From positions 1 to 50,027 of the forward strand of contig WVWN01000024.1 in the NCBI GenBank assembly GCA_011773985.1: a stretch of 50,027 nt of DNA, in the 5' to 3' direction. This document shows, piece by piece, positions 15,920-24,650 of this stretch. Numbering within the stretch: position 1 is the stretch's first letter; every line of letters begins with the position of its first letter. Below the pieces are notes generated by a model, which was given only the letters and a program-made list of their open reading frames with translations, made no database searches and was not told the DNA's origin. The position numbers and the translations under genes are program-made. The stretch comes from Candidatus Zixiibacteriota bacterium. GTDB lineage: Bacteria > RBG-13-66-14 > B26-G2 > WVWN01.

Positions 15920-17455
15920 ATGAGCCGCGGTAAAAAGTCAGGTCGAAGGCCGGCGCGGCCCGGCACTCGCTGGGCCGTTTCGGCGGTCGCGTTTTTCCTC
16001 GTCGCGCCCTCCCTCGTTCCGGGCGCTCACGCCGGCGCGAGGGTCATGGCGTCCGAGGGGTTGTACGGCGCGGGCAAGGCCGGGGAGTTCGTCCCGGGTG
16101 AGTTGGTGGTATGGTTCGCGGAAGACGTAGGCAGGGCGGCCGTGGACGCAACCGTCGCGAGGGCGGGCGGCGAGGTCGTAAGGCGCAGCAGCGTCACGCC
16201 CTCCCGCGTGGTTATATCCGTCCGGGAAGGGGGCGAGGAGTCGCTGTTGAAAGCGTACCGCGCGCGAAAGGAGGTCCGCGCGGCCGAAAAGAACCATATC
16301 CTCCACGCCCTCTGGGTGCCCAACGACAGCTACTACAAACGCCAATGGCATTTCAATAAACCGGATTTCATCTACGCCGAACAAGGCTGGGACGTCGAAC
16401 GCGGGGAACCGAAGGTAGTCGTGGCGATTGTCGATACCGGCGCGGCCTACGAGGACCGCCCGGTGCCCCCCAACGAACAAGAAGAGGTAATCGGCTCGAG
16501 CTACCGCCGGGCGCCCGACCTGGCGGGTACCAGCTTCGTACCGGGCTACGACTTCGTCCACGACGACCCCCACCCGAACGATCAGAATGGCCACGGTACC
16601 CACGTCGCCGGGACCGTGGCGCAGACGACCAACAACGCCGCCGACGTCGCTGGCCTGGCCCACAAATGCAGCATAATGCCGGTCCAGGTTTTAAGTTACA
16701 AGGGTTCGGGAACGTCCGCGGACGTCGCCGACGGCATCGACTTCGCGCGCAAAAAAGGCGCGCACGTCATAAATATGAGCCTGGGCGGGCCCAATAAGGA
16801 TAACATACTCAAAATCGCCTGTGACGAGGCGGAGAAGGCTGGCGTCGTAGTCGTCGCGGCCTCGGGCAACGACGGCGCCAGCACGGTATATTACCCCGCC
16901 GCCTTCGAAAGCGTCATAGCCGTGGGGGCGGTCGACTACGCGGGCGAGCTGGCCTGGTATTCCAACTACGGCCCGGGCCAGGAATTGGTGGCGCCGGGCG
17001 GGGACACGTTGGCCGATAAAAACGGCGACGGGTACCGGGACGGGGTACTCCAGATGACTTACAACCAAATATACGAGCCGGGCTTATTCCCGTGGCTTCC
17101 GGGCAAATTAGCCAACGTGACCACTTTCACCAACTATTACCTCCAGGGGACGTCGATGGCCTGTCCCCACGCGTCGGCGCTTGCGGCGCTGGTCATCGCG
17201 AACGGCGTAACCGATAACGCGGAGGTCCGCAAGGTCCTGCGCGGCAGCGCCACGGACCTCGGGAGCTCGGGATATGACAATAAATACGGCTACGGCCTGA
17301 TAAACTGCGAAGCGGCGTTAAAGGGCAAGGTCCGGGAAACGGACGACGAGTGCGGCGAATGCGCGCAACTCTCGCTGGCCGAGTTCGTATTCTTCTCGGC
17401 GTTATTCTTCGTTAGCTACGCCGTTATCTACGCAAAGCGCAAGCGCAAACACTAA
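15920..17455 (+). CDS. Subtilisin-like serine protease (S8) with propeptide and C-terminal membrane anchor
   Basis: 511 residues, ATG with GGAAGAGG upstream. Order: signal peptide (to about 38); propeptide (about 55-132); catalytic domain about 140-470 with Asp172 (AIVDTG), His225 (NGHGTHVAG), oxyanion Asn317 (ASGND) and Ser412 (GTSMACPHASA); then a CGEC pair and a membrane helix (FVFFSALFFVSYAVIYA) ending in a basic tail. The order suggests export, anchoring in the inner membrane by the C-terminal helix and a protease domain facing the periplasm. All catalytic residues are present. The propeptide is nearly duplicated by the separate gene at 15370-15804. Substrate unknown. Confidence 0.93.
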   Translation: MSRGKKSGRRPARPGTRWAVSAVAFFLVAPSLVPGAHAGARVMASEGLYGAGKAGEFVPGELVVWFAEDVGRAAVDATVARAGGEVVRRSSVTPSRVVISVREGGEESLLKAYRARKEVRAAEKNHILHALWVPNDSYYKRQWHFNKPDFIYAEQGWDVERGEPKVVVAIVDTGAAYEDRPVPPNEQEEVIGSSYRRAPDLAGTSFVPGYDFVHDDPHPNDQNGHGTHVAGTVAQTTNNAADVAGLAHKCSIMPVQVLSYKGSGTSADVADGIDFARKKGAHVINMSLGGPNKDNILKIACDEAEKAGVVVVAASGNDGASTVYYPAAFESVIAVGAVDYAGELAWYSNYGPGQELVAPGGDTLADKNGDGYRDGVLQMTYNQIYEPGLFPWLPGKLANVTTFTNYYLQGTSMACPHASALAALVIANGVTDNAEVRKVLRGSATDLGSSGYDNKYGYGLINCEAALKGKVRETDDECGECAQLSLAEFVFFSALFFVSYAVIYAKRKRKH

Positions 17456-17485
17456 GATAAACTGACACGAGGCTAGAGGGGTTTG

Positions 17486-17498
17486 TTTCCCGCTCATT
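17486..17498 (+). repeat. Direct repeat of the tRNA-Gly 3' end
   Basis: GTTTCCCGCTCAT here is identical to 13434-13446, which spans the 3' acceptor strand of tRNA-Gly and its flank. It is 13 bases long and about 4 kb apart, bracketing tRNA-Cys, the secreted proteins and the subtilase. It may be an old att-like repeat. Confidence 0.4.
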
Positions 17499-17595
17499 AC
17501 CCAAGCCGCCCGGAAGGGTGGCCTTAGTTCATAAAAATTTACGTCCTGTCGCCCTGCCGCGTTGCCGCCGTCTTCTCGAACCGGACCGATAAATC

Positions 17596-17621
17596 GAGGC
17601 GCCCTGAAATCCGGGCGCCTC
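17596..17621. terminator. Bidirectional terminator between the subtilase and the GltB-like gene
   Basis: GAGGCGCCC, an 8-base loop and GGGCGCCTC: a perfect 9-bp stem. On the minus strand GATTTAT follows and on the plus strand AACTTT. The converging genes end at 17455 and 17650, so it can serve both. Confidence 0.7.
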
Positions 17622-17649
17622 AACTTTAACCTACTTCGGCTGCGCAGTT

Positions 17650-19232
17650 TTACGCGTCCAGGATTGCCTCGGCCTCCTCTTTGTCGACGTCCATTACGTA
17701 CGTGATGCCGCTGATGTCCGCGGCCTCGCGCGTCAGCGCCGCCAGGTCGTCGCGCGTTATATATTCCAGCGCGAATTTGCGGCTGCCGGCCATGAGCTGG
17801 CGCAGCCCCTGCGCCAGGCGCTCGTAATAGGTGTACAGGCCGACGGCACCGGTCGGCAGCTTCTCGAACGCGTCGTCGCCCAGTTCTACGCGGAGCTCGT
17901 TCGCGGTCACGAAGATCTCGTCGATCGAGTCGCCGAACCGTTCGACGTAGACCGGAAGCTGGCGTTCCTCGATCGCGCGGCCTATGGTCTTACCCACCAT
18001 CGCCGCGGCGACCGGCCCGCGGGCCATACCTACGAGCCTGACGAACGGCGCGCCCAACGCCAACGCCTTAAAGATCTGGTCCTCGAAGGTGAAGCCGCCC
18101 GCCGCCGCGAGCGCCGGAACGTACTCACCCTTGTCGGCGAGGCGCCTGGCGTACTGGTACATGAGCGAGTGTATCTCGACGGGCGGTACGCCCCACTCGT
18201 TCATCATGCGCCAGGGGCTCATGCCGGTTCCGCCGCCGGCGCCGTCGACGGTGAGGAGGTCTATCTTGTACTTGGAGGCGAACTTCACGGCCCGGGCGAG
18301 GTCCGCGGGGCGGTAGGCGCCCGTCTTGAGGAAGACGTACTTGGCCCCCGCCTTCCGCAGCTCCTCCACCCGCTTCGCGAAAGACTCCTCCGATACCATG
18401 CCGACGCGCGAGTGCCGCTCGAACTCCTTGAACGCGCCGCGCTCGAACGCCTTGATTACTTCCGGGTCCGTCGGGTTCGGCAACACGACGTAGCCGCGCT
18501 CGTAGAGGAGCTGGGCCTTCTTCAAGTCGCGGATCTTGACCTCGCCGCCGATGTCCTTGGCGCCCTGGCCCCACTTGAGCTCGACGCACTGGACCCCAAG
18601 CTTTTCGATGGCGTACTCCTGGACGCCCAACTTCGTGTCCTCGACGTTGGCCTGGACGATGATGGCGCCGTAGCCGTCGCGTTGGTAGTCCATATACAAC
18701 GCTATCCGCCGCTTCAGGTCCACCGTGTCGACGACGCGGCCGTCCTTGATCGTACTCTCGGGGTCCATCCCGACGACGTTTTCGCCGATGGTAAGGCCGG
18801 TGCCGGCGAGGGCGGAGCCTATGGCCAACCCCTCCCAGTTATTCTTGGCTATGTCGGTCGAGCCGATGCCGGGGATCACTATCGGCAGGCGGAACTTTAT
18901 GCCGCCGTCGTGGCCGAAAGCGACCTCAAGGTTGACGGCGGGAAATATCGCTTTGTCGCTATCGGCCGCCACGCCCTGCGCGCCCACCGCGGTACCCATT
19001 ATGTTGAAGTGTGAATAATCAACGGGGTAGACCTTTTCGGCCGCGGTGGTTATAACGCCGAAAGGTTGGGGGTATATAACCTCGTGGCCCCGGTAGGCCG
19101 ACTTCCCGATCTCGCACATCCCGATGCAGCCGTCGACGCACGTCACGCACATACCCGAGATGGGCACGATTGAGTCTTCGGTCCTGTTTTGGTGAGGGTG
19201 GCGGCCGAGGCGTTAATCCTGGAAAATGACAT
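17650..19232 (-). CDS. GltB-like FMN-binding glutamate synthase family protein (apparent 1-base frameshift near the start)
   Basis: The long frame begins at GTG 19167 (505 residues), but the true start is probably ATG 19232, preceded by AGGAGT. From there MSFSRINASAATLTK reads well, then the frame breaks at an AAAA run (19190-19187). One extra A would continue as NRTEDSIVPISGMC into the main frame. The N-terminus has CVTCVDGCIGMC (possible FeS ligands). The TIM-barrel FMN domain follows, with IPGIGSTDIAKNNW, KWGQGAKDIGGEVK and DGAGGGTGMSPW. The usual glutamate-synthase 3Fe-4S cysteines after the barrel are absent: no Cys occurs in the last 150 residues. There is no glutaminase domain. It is the last gene of the sigma-54-controlled operon. 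Substrate uncertain. Confidence 0.85.
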
Positions 19233-19256
19233 CTTCGCGTTACTCCTTTCCCATCC

Positions 19257-19934
19257 TTACTTCTTTTCTATCTCACAAGCTACGCAGGGCTCCATATAAC
19301 ACATCATATCGCCGAACTGTTCCTTCTCGACGCAGGGCGGGCTGATATTCGCACAGCCGCCGCAGATGGCTCTCTCCGGCTCGGTAAAAGTGCACCGCAG
19401 CTGACAGGCCGGGCATATGTAGATGCAGCCGCCGCACAGGCGACACTCCTCGGACTTGATGTCGAACGGCGTGCCGATGCTCCGGCTTTCGCCGCGCCCG
19501 CGGAAGCCGATGGCCTTGGCCATCATCTGTTGCTCGCACATTCGCACGCACAGGCCGCAGAGGATGCAATCCTCGTACTCCTGCTTGAAGCGCTGTTGGC
19601 GCACGTCGTGGGCGGAGGCGAGGTCCTGGATAACCTTCGACTGCGGACACGAGGCCAACAAGAGCTCGATTACCATCCGCCGTGCTTTCAATACGCGTTC
19701 CGAGGCCGTGCGGACTTTGAGCCCCTCCTCCGCCGGGTAGGTGCAGGAGGAAACCAACTTCGCCCGCGGCCCCTCGCCGATCTCCACGACGCACAGCCGG
19801 CACGCGCCGTAGGGCCTCAAGCCGTCGTTATAACAGAGCGTCGGGATAGGGAAGCCGTAGAACCTCGCGGCCTCGAGAAGGGTCGTGCCCTCCTCCACCT
19901 GAACTGCCAAGCCGTTGAGCGTTAACGTTATCAT
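19257..19934 (-). CDS. NuoG/HoxU-like iron-sulfur electron-transfer subunit
   Basis: 225 residues from ATG 19934, which overlaps the preceding stop (ATGA); the in-frame start at 20012 lies inside that gene. It has an N-terminal 2Fe-2S ferredoxin domain with C34, C45, C48 and C64 (CYNDGLRPYGACRLC...C), then a helical stretch and two 4Fe-4S motifs (C123ILCGLCVRMC and C164RLCGGCIYIC). Additional CxxC pairs follow at about 191-194 and 217-220. This is the layout of the small diaphorase subunit HoxU and the N-terminus of NuoG/HydA-type chains. It would pass electrons between the NuoF-GltD flavoprotein and a terminal partner, here most likely the GltB-like protein encoded next. No hydrogenase H-cluster motif is present. 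Confidence 0.88.
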   Translation of the reverse strand: MITLTLNGLAVQVEEGTTLLEAARFYGFPIPTLCYNDGLRPYGACRLCVVEIGEGPRAKLVSSCTYPAEEGLKVRTASERVLKARRMVIELLLASCPQSKVIQDLASAHDVRQQRFKQEYEDCILCGLCVRMCEQQMMAKAIGFRGRGESRSIGTPFDIKSEECRLCGGCIYICPACQLRCTFTEPERAICGGCANISPPCVEKEQFGDMMCYMEPCVACEIEKK

Positions 19935-22900
19935 GCCTGTTCTTCTCCCACCGCCACGACTTCTTCCGCCTCGCGCTCCGGTTGCGTAAACTCGAGGTCG
20001 CATCGGAGGCACCGTCGCGCCTCGGCTCGAGCCGCCCCCTCCGCCAAACTCAGCTCCACCTCGGCGAAGTTTTTCTTTCTCTTCTCGATCGCGAGGTACC
20101 GGGGCTCGGCCCGCGCGGCCTCAGCCGCCTCTTCCTCCGAGACCTCGGCCGCCTCGACGAAGACCTCCGGCAATCTAACATCCGCCGGTACGCGGAGGTC
20201 CTCGCCGCGGAGGTACCGGTCGATAACGACCGCGGCCTTCTTGCCGTCGGCGATGGCCTCCACGACGGTGTTAGGCCCTCGCACGGCGTCGCCGCCGCTG
20301 AAGACGCCGGGGCGGTTCGTCTCAAACGTCGCGGGATTCACCTGCACCGCCCCCCACTTACTCACGTCGATACCCGCGGCCGCGACGGCGTCCGTTTCCG
20401 GCTCTTCGCTGATGGCCACGACCAGGGTGTCCAGCGGCACCGCGTATTCGGTGCCGGGCACGGCCACGGGCCTCCGACGGCCGCTGGCGTCGCGTTCGCC
20501 CAGCTCGTTCTTTATAAACTTAACCGCCGTCAGTCGGCCTTTCTTTTGCTCGACGGCGACGGGCGAGACCAGCGTCACCAGTTCCACGCCCTCGTCTAAC
20601 GCGCCTTCGATTTCTTCCGCGTACGCGGGCATCTCGGCGCGCGTCCGACGGTAATAAATAGTCACGCTTGCGACGCCCTTTTGGCGGACCGCCACGCGTG
20701 CCGCGTCCACCGCGGAATTGCCGCCGCCGACGACGCCCACCCGACCGCGCGCCAAATTCTGACCCCGCAGGTTAAACGACTTTAAAAATTCTATGGAGGG
20801 ATAAACGCCCTTCGCGTCCTCGCCCGGGACGTCGAGCCGCCGACTGCGGTGCGCGCCGGTGGCCAGGAAAATCGCCTCGAAGCCCTTCTCGAAGAGGCCG
20901 TCTATCGTTACGTCGCGGCCGAGCGCGGCGTCCAACTTGAGGGTTACCCTTTCGTCCAACAGCGCGTCGATTTCGTTTTCCAAAACATCGCGCGGGAGGC
21001 GATAGGCCGGGATGCCCGAGACCAACATCCCGCCCGGGCGGTCCGCCGCCTCGAATACGGTGACGCCGTAGCCGGCGAGCGAGAGGTAATGGGCGGCGGT
21101 AAGGCCGGCCGGGCCGGCGCCGATAATAGCCACGCGCTTGCCGCCGCCGTTATCCGCGCCGACGGGGACATAAGCCGCGGCGTCGACGCGGTCCGTAACA
21201 AAACGCTTCAAGGCGCGGATTGCAACGGCGGCCTCGCCCGTGATGCCGGCGCGGCACTTGTCCTCGCACGGGTGGTGGCAGACGCGCGCGCATACCGAGG
21301 GGAAGGGGTTGGCCTCGCGAATGACTCGATACGCGCCGTCGTAATCGCCCTTTTCCAAAAGCGCCACGTAGCGCCAGGCCTCGGTCCCGAGCGGGCAGGC
21401 CGCCCGGCACGGCGCGCCGACGAGGTCCCGGCATACGAACGCGTCGCATCTCTTGTCCAGGATATGTCGTTCGTATTCGTGCCGGAAATACCGCAGCGTG
21501 CTTAGCACCGGGTTGGGCGCCGTCTGGCCCAGGCCGCACATCGTCGTATCCGCGACGGCCAACGCCAGCTCCTCGAGCAACTCCAAGTGTTGCGGTGTCC
21601 CTTCGCCCCTCGTTATGTCGTCGAGGAGCTCGTACATCCGCTGCGTCCCTTTGCGACAGGTGAAGCACTTGCCGCAGGACTCGTCCTTGAGGAAGTTCAT
21701 GAAGTACTTGGCGACGTCCACCATGCAGGTGTCCTCGTCCATGACGATCATGCCGCCCGAGCCCATGATCGAGCCGGCTTCGGCGAGGCTGTCGTAGTCG
21801 ATGGCGAGGTCGAAGCGGGAGGCCGGGATGCAGCCGCCGGAGGGCCCGCCCGTCTGAACCGCCTTTATCCTACCGCGGCCGGACGGACCTCCCCCGATGT
21901 CGTAGACGATTTCGTCGACGGTTATTCCCATCGGGACCTCGACGAGGCCGGTATTTTTCACCTTGCCTACGAGGCTAAATATCTTGGTGCCGGTCGAGGT
22001 GGGGGTCCCGACTTTCGCGAACGCCGCGGCGCCTTCCCGGATAACGACCGGTACGTTGGCCCACGTCTCGACGTTGTTGATAACCGTCGGTTTGCCGTCG
22101 ATACCCTTCCGGACCGGGTACGGCGGCCTTTGCCGCGGTTCGCCGATCTTCCCCTCGATGGACCTCATCAACGCGGTCTCCTCGCCGCACACGAAAGCGC
22201 CCGCGCCGCGGACGATCTCGACGTCGAAGGATAACCCCGTCCCCAGTATGTCCTCGCCCAAGAGGCCTAACTCGTGCGCCTGGCGGAGGGCGATGAGGAG
22301 GTGTTTGATCGCGAGCGGGTATTCGCTGCGGACGTAGACAAAGCCCTTGGCGGCACCGATGGCTATACCGCCGATCAACAGGCCCTCTATGATGGCGTGC
22401 GGGTTGCCCTCCAAAAGACTTCGGTCCATATAAGCGCCCGGGTCGCCCTCGTCGGCGTTGCAGACGACGTACTTTTGTACCCCCCTCTTGCCGGAGGCGC
22501 GTCCCAGCTCCCATTTTTTACCGGTCGGGAAGCCGGCGCCGCCGCGGCCGCGCAGGCCGGAGGCTTTGACTTCGTTTATTATCCACTCCGGGTCCGGATT
22601 CGCCAACACCTTCTCCAAAGCGGCGTATCCCCCCTGCTCGACGTAGTCGAAGATCCGGATGGGGTCGAGCTTCTGGTTGTTACCCAAAAGCGTCCGCGTC
22701 TGCTTCCCGAAGAAAGGGATGTCCCCTTGATGGTGGTAAGGTTTCAGTTCCCCGGGTTCCCGGTATATCAACTCCTCGTCGACTCGCCCGTCTAACGCGG
22801 CCTCGATTATACGGGATACATCCTCCATCCGGACCTGGGGGTACAGGTGCTCGCCGGGTTCCACGACGATGAAGGGGTCCATCTCGCAGAACCCTTGGCA

Positions 22901-23107
22901 GCCGGTGATGCGCAGTCGTACGCGTTCCTGCAGGCCTTGGTCCAGGATGTAGCGTTTGATTACGCGGATAACGTCGTTAGAACCGCTGGCCTGGCCACCC
23001 GTCCCCGCGCACACCACCAGCGTCAGCTCCTCGCCCCTCCCCGTTGCCTCGTCGTGGACGCGGCGCCTGAAGTCGATAAATTCGTCTACCGATAAAAGTT
23101 TCCTCAT
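19931..23107 (-). CDS. NuoF-GltD fusion flavoprotein (NADH dehydrogenase subunit F plus glutamate synthase small-subunit-type oxidoreductase)
   Basis: 1058 residues, ATG with GGAGA upstream. Order: thioredoxin-like 2Fe-2S domain about 28-105 with C33, C70 and C74, the expected fourth Cys being Gly38; NuoF core about 125-540 with FMN/NADH motifs GRGGAGFPTGKKWE and CNADEGDPGAYMDR; 4Fe-4S site C478, C481, C484, C524; GltD-type double 4Fe-4S domain about 550-620; then an FAD Rossmann motif (GAGPAG about 663) and an NAD(P)H motif (VGVVGGGNSAVDAA). It ends with a Cys pair and an acidic tail. The chain thus has two separate NAD(P)H-reactive flavin sites. Such fusions occur in electron-bifurcating and confurcating enzymes; bifurcation here is inference. 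It follows the NuoE-like gene and overlaps the HoxU-like gene by 4 bp. Confidence 0.92.
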   Translation of the reverse strand: MRKLLSVDEFIDFRRRVHDEATGRGEELTLVVCAGTGGQASGSNDVIRVIKRYILDQGLQERVRLRITGCQGFCEMDPFIVVEPGEHLYPQVRMEDVSRIIEAALDGRVDEELIYREPGELKPYHHQGDIPFFGKQTRTLLGNNQKLDPIRIFDYVEQGGYAALEKVLANPDPEWIINEVKASGLRGRGGAGFPTGKKWELGRASGKRGVQKYVVCNADEGDPGAYMDRSLLEGNPHAIIEGLLIGGIAIGAAKGFVYVRSEYPLAIKHLLIALRQAHELGLLGEDILGTGLSFDVEIVRGAGAFVCGEETALMRSIEGKIGEPRQRPPYPVRKGIDGKPTVINNVETWANVPVVIREGAAAFAKVGTPTSTGTKIFSLVGKVKNTGLVEVPMGITVDEIVYDIGGGPSGRGRIKAVQTGGPSGGCIPASRFDLAIDYDSLAEAGSIMGSGGMIVMDEDTCMVDVAKYFMNFLKDESCGKCFTCRKGTQRMYELLDDITRGEGTPQHLELLEELALAVADTTMCGLGQTAPNPVLSTLRYFRHEYERHILDKRCDAFVCRDLVGAPCRAACPLGTEAWRYVALLEKGDYDGAYRVIREANPFPSVCARVCHHPCEDKCRAGITGEAAVAIRALKRFVTDRVDAAAYVPVGADNGGGKRVAIIGAGPAGLTAAHYLSLAGYGVTVFEAADRPGGMLVSGIPAYRLPRDVLENEIDALLDERVTLKLDAALGRDVTIDGLFEKGFEAIFLATGAHRSRRLDVPGEDAKGVYPSIEFLKSFNLRGQNLARGRVGVVGGGNSAVDAARVAVRQKGVASVTIYYRRTRAEMPAYAEEIEGALDEGVELVTLVSPVAVEQKKGRLTAVKFIKNELGERDASGRRRPVAVPGTEYAVPLDTLVVAISEEPETDAVAAAGIDVSKWGAVQVNPATFETNRPGVFSGGDAVRGPNTVVEAIADGKKAAVVIDRYLRGEDLRVPADVRLPEVFVEAAEVSEEEAAEAARAEPRYLAIEKRKKNFAEVELSLAEGAARAEARRCLRCDLEFTQPEREAEEVVAVGEEQA

Positions 23108-23143
23108 CTAAACATATCTCCTCGCGACCGCCGGGGCCCACGG

Positions 23144-24166
23144 TCACTCGACGGCCGAACCGCCCAGGTCCAGCATGTGCCCCCTGCACCCGCGGCGCGA
23201 ACATATCTGCACGACGCCGCCGCCGCGAACGATCATCGGGACCATAGCCGCGCCGCATTCCGGACAGGCCGCGGCGCCCCGGAGTTCGGCGTGGCAGTGG
23301 GGGCAGAAGAAGTTGACCACCGCGTCCTTCGGGACCTCGTACTCGGACTCGACGTTGTAACTGCCGTAAAGGCTGGACAGCCTGAGCCAGCCGTGTTCGC
23401 GCCCGAAAGATACTGTAACCCGAATAGCCGGGTAGCCGTCGATGCTGAATCGAGGGTCCATTAAGCTATGGTTGCAGCGAGGACAGTTCACCTCGAGCGG
23501 GAATATGCGCCGGTCCGTTTCGACCTCGACCTTATCGAGGCCGGCAAGCGTTTCGGCCACTATATCCTTGACCTTGCCCGGGTTGACGTGCGGGAAATAG
23601 TGGCCGTCCACGACGACGACCGGCCCCAGCGCGCACGCCCCGAGGCAGTTCACCGTCTCGAGCGTAAACTCCCGGTCCGGCGTCGTATCGCCGGGCCGAA
23701 CGCCCAGCTCGCGCGCCGCCTCCTTAGTTACGGAGGGGCCGCCGCGAACGTGGCACGCGGTCCCCAGGCAAACGGATACGAGGTGTTTCCCGCGAGGTTT
23801 AAGGCTGAAGGCGCGGTAGAAGGTGGCAACGGCGTAGACATCGACGAGCGAAGCGCCCGTACTTTCGGCCACGACTTCCAACGCGTGGGGCGGGAGATAA
23901 CCGTATTTGGCTTGGATCTCCTCCAACATGGCGATTACCGCGCCGCGTCGGCCGCCGTGTCTCTCAACAACTTCCTGCAGCGTCGGCGTCTCGTAACTCT
24001 CGAAGAGGTCGCACTCCCAGATTACTACCCCCACGTCCTTTAAGCGGTACGCGCACTTAGGGGCGTGAATGCACGACGCACAAATCCCGCGGTACGCGCC
24101 GAACGCCGCGGGCCCGGACGCCTTCGCCGCTCCCGGCCTTTTTTCTTCCGCTTTCTCGCGTCCCAT
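23144..24166 (-). CDS. NuoE-like 2Fe-2S subunit with extra N-terminal Cys4 motif and C-terminal zinc-ribbon region
   Basis: 340 residues, ATG with AGGAGG upstream; about twice the usual NuoE length. Residues 29-52 hold C29-x2-C32-x5-C38 ... W50-E51-C52, the same motif as in the small protein encoded just upstream. The NuoE core (about 60-205) has the helical part and a thioredoxin-like 2Fe-2S domain with C133, C138, C174 and C178 (VCLGTACHVRGG, NCLGACALGP). The C-terminal part has Cys pairs C228/C231, C288/C291, C301/C304 and C322/C327, typical of zinc ribbons. NuoE and NuoF form the NADH-oxidising module of complex I and related hydrogenases. The extensions are not part of ordinary NuoE and probably dock other subunits. 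Confidence 0.88.
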   Translation of the reverse strand: MGREKAEEKRPGAAKASGPAAFGAYRGICASCIHAPKCAYRLKDVGVVIWECDLFESYETPTLQEVVERHGGRRGAVIAMLEEIQAKYGYLPPHALEVVAESTGASLVDVYAVATFYRAFSLKPRGKHLVSVCLGTACHVRGGPSVTKEAARELGVRPGDTTPDREFTLETVNCLGACALGPVVVVDGHYFPHVNPGKVKDIVAETLAGLDKVEVETDRRIFPLEVNCPRCNHSLMDPRFSIDGYPAIRVTVSFGREHGWLRLSSLYGSYNVESEYEVPKDAVVNFFCPHCHAELRGAAACPECGAAMVPMIVRGGGVVQICSRRGCRGHMLDLGGSAVE

Positions 24167-24234
24167 CTTTCCTCCTGGTTACCGCGACCTAACGCCTCGC
24201 GGAGAGGACGCCTTCGGCGACGTATCGTTGGCCG

Positions 24235-24591
24235 TTACTCGTATTCCTCGCAGTGCCATACGCCCCCCGCCGGCCGCGGAAAAGTGCAATCGTCGCGCCG
24301 CTCGCAGTTCTTACACAGGCCCTGATATTCGACCGCGTCGAACTCGGGCCGGAGCGATTTGCGCGGAGCGGGCACGACCTCCGAAAGGCCGCCGTTTATC
24401 TGTTTCCCACTCAGAGGAACGTAATCGTCGTAATTTTCGCACTCCCAAATCGCCAGGCCGGGATTACGGATCCTATGGGCGCAATCGGGAGCGTAATTGC
24501 AGGTAGAGCATATTCCCTGGTATTCGTACTGGACCTCGGCCCCAACCTGCTTCCCAATTCCGCCCGACGCTTTTCGTTTGGTGCGAGCCAT
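24235..24591 (-). CDS. Small protein with two Cys4 motifs, first gene of the operon
   Basis: 118 residues from ATG 24591, which has AAGGAGGAAGAG upstream; the in-frame codon at 24630 is less likely. It has a basic N-terminus, then two copies of a motif: G-x-C-x2-C-x5-C ... W-x-C-E-x-Y/E (C28, C31, C37, C51 and C93, C96, C102, C114). The same motif occurs once at the N-terminus of the NuoE-like protein. Four cysteines in this spacing suggest a metal site, zinc or FeS, but the metal is unknown. It is first in the operon after the sigma-54 promoter. I infer a small electron-transfer or assembly/docking subunit of the complex. No named family is recalled with certainty. Confidence 0.75.
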   Translation of the reverse strand: MARTKRKASGGIGKQVGAEVQYEYQGICSTCNYAPDCAHRIRNPGLAIWECENYDDYVPLSGKQINGGLSEVVPAPRKSLRPEFDAVEYQGLCKNCERRDDCTFPRPAGGVWHCEEYE

Positions 24592-24650
24592 CTCTTCCTC
24601 CTTCGTCGTACTCGTACGTCCGGTCGGCACGTTCTCCTATAATTATAAAG

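Noticed and set aside
19257-19934. Hydrogenase catalytic subunit linked to the NuoE/NuoF genes
   Set aside because: The HoxU-like protein ends after its FeS motifs. No H-cluster or NiFe ligand motif is present in any of the five genes.
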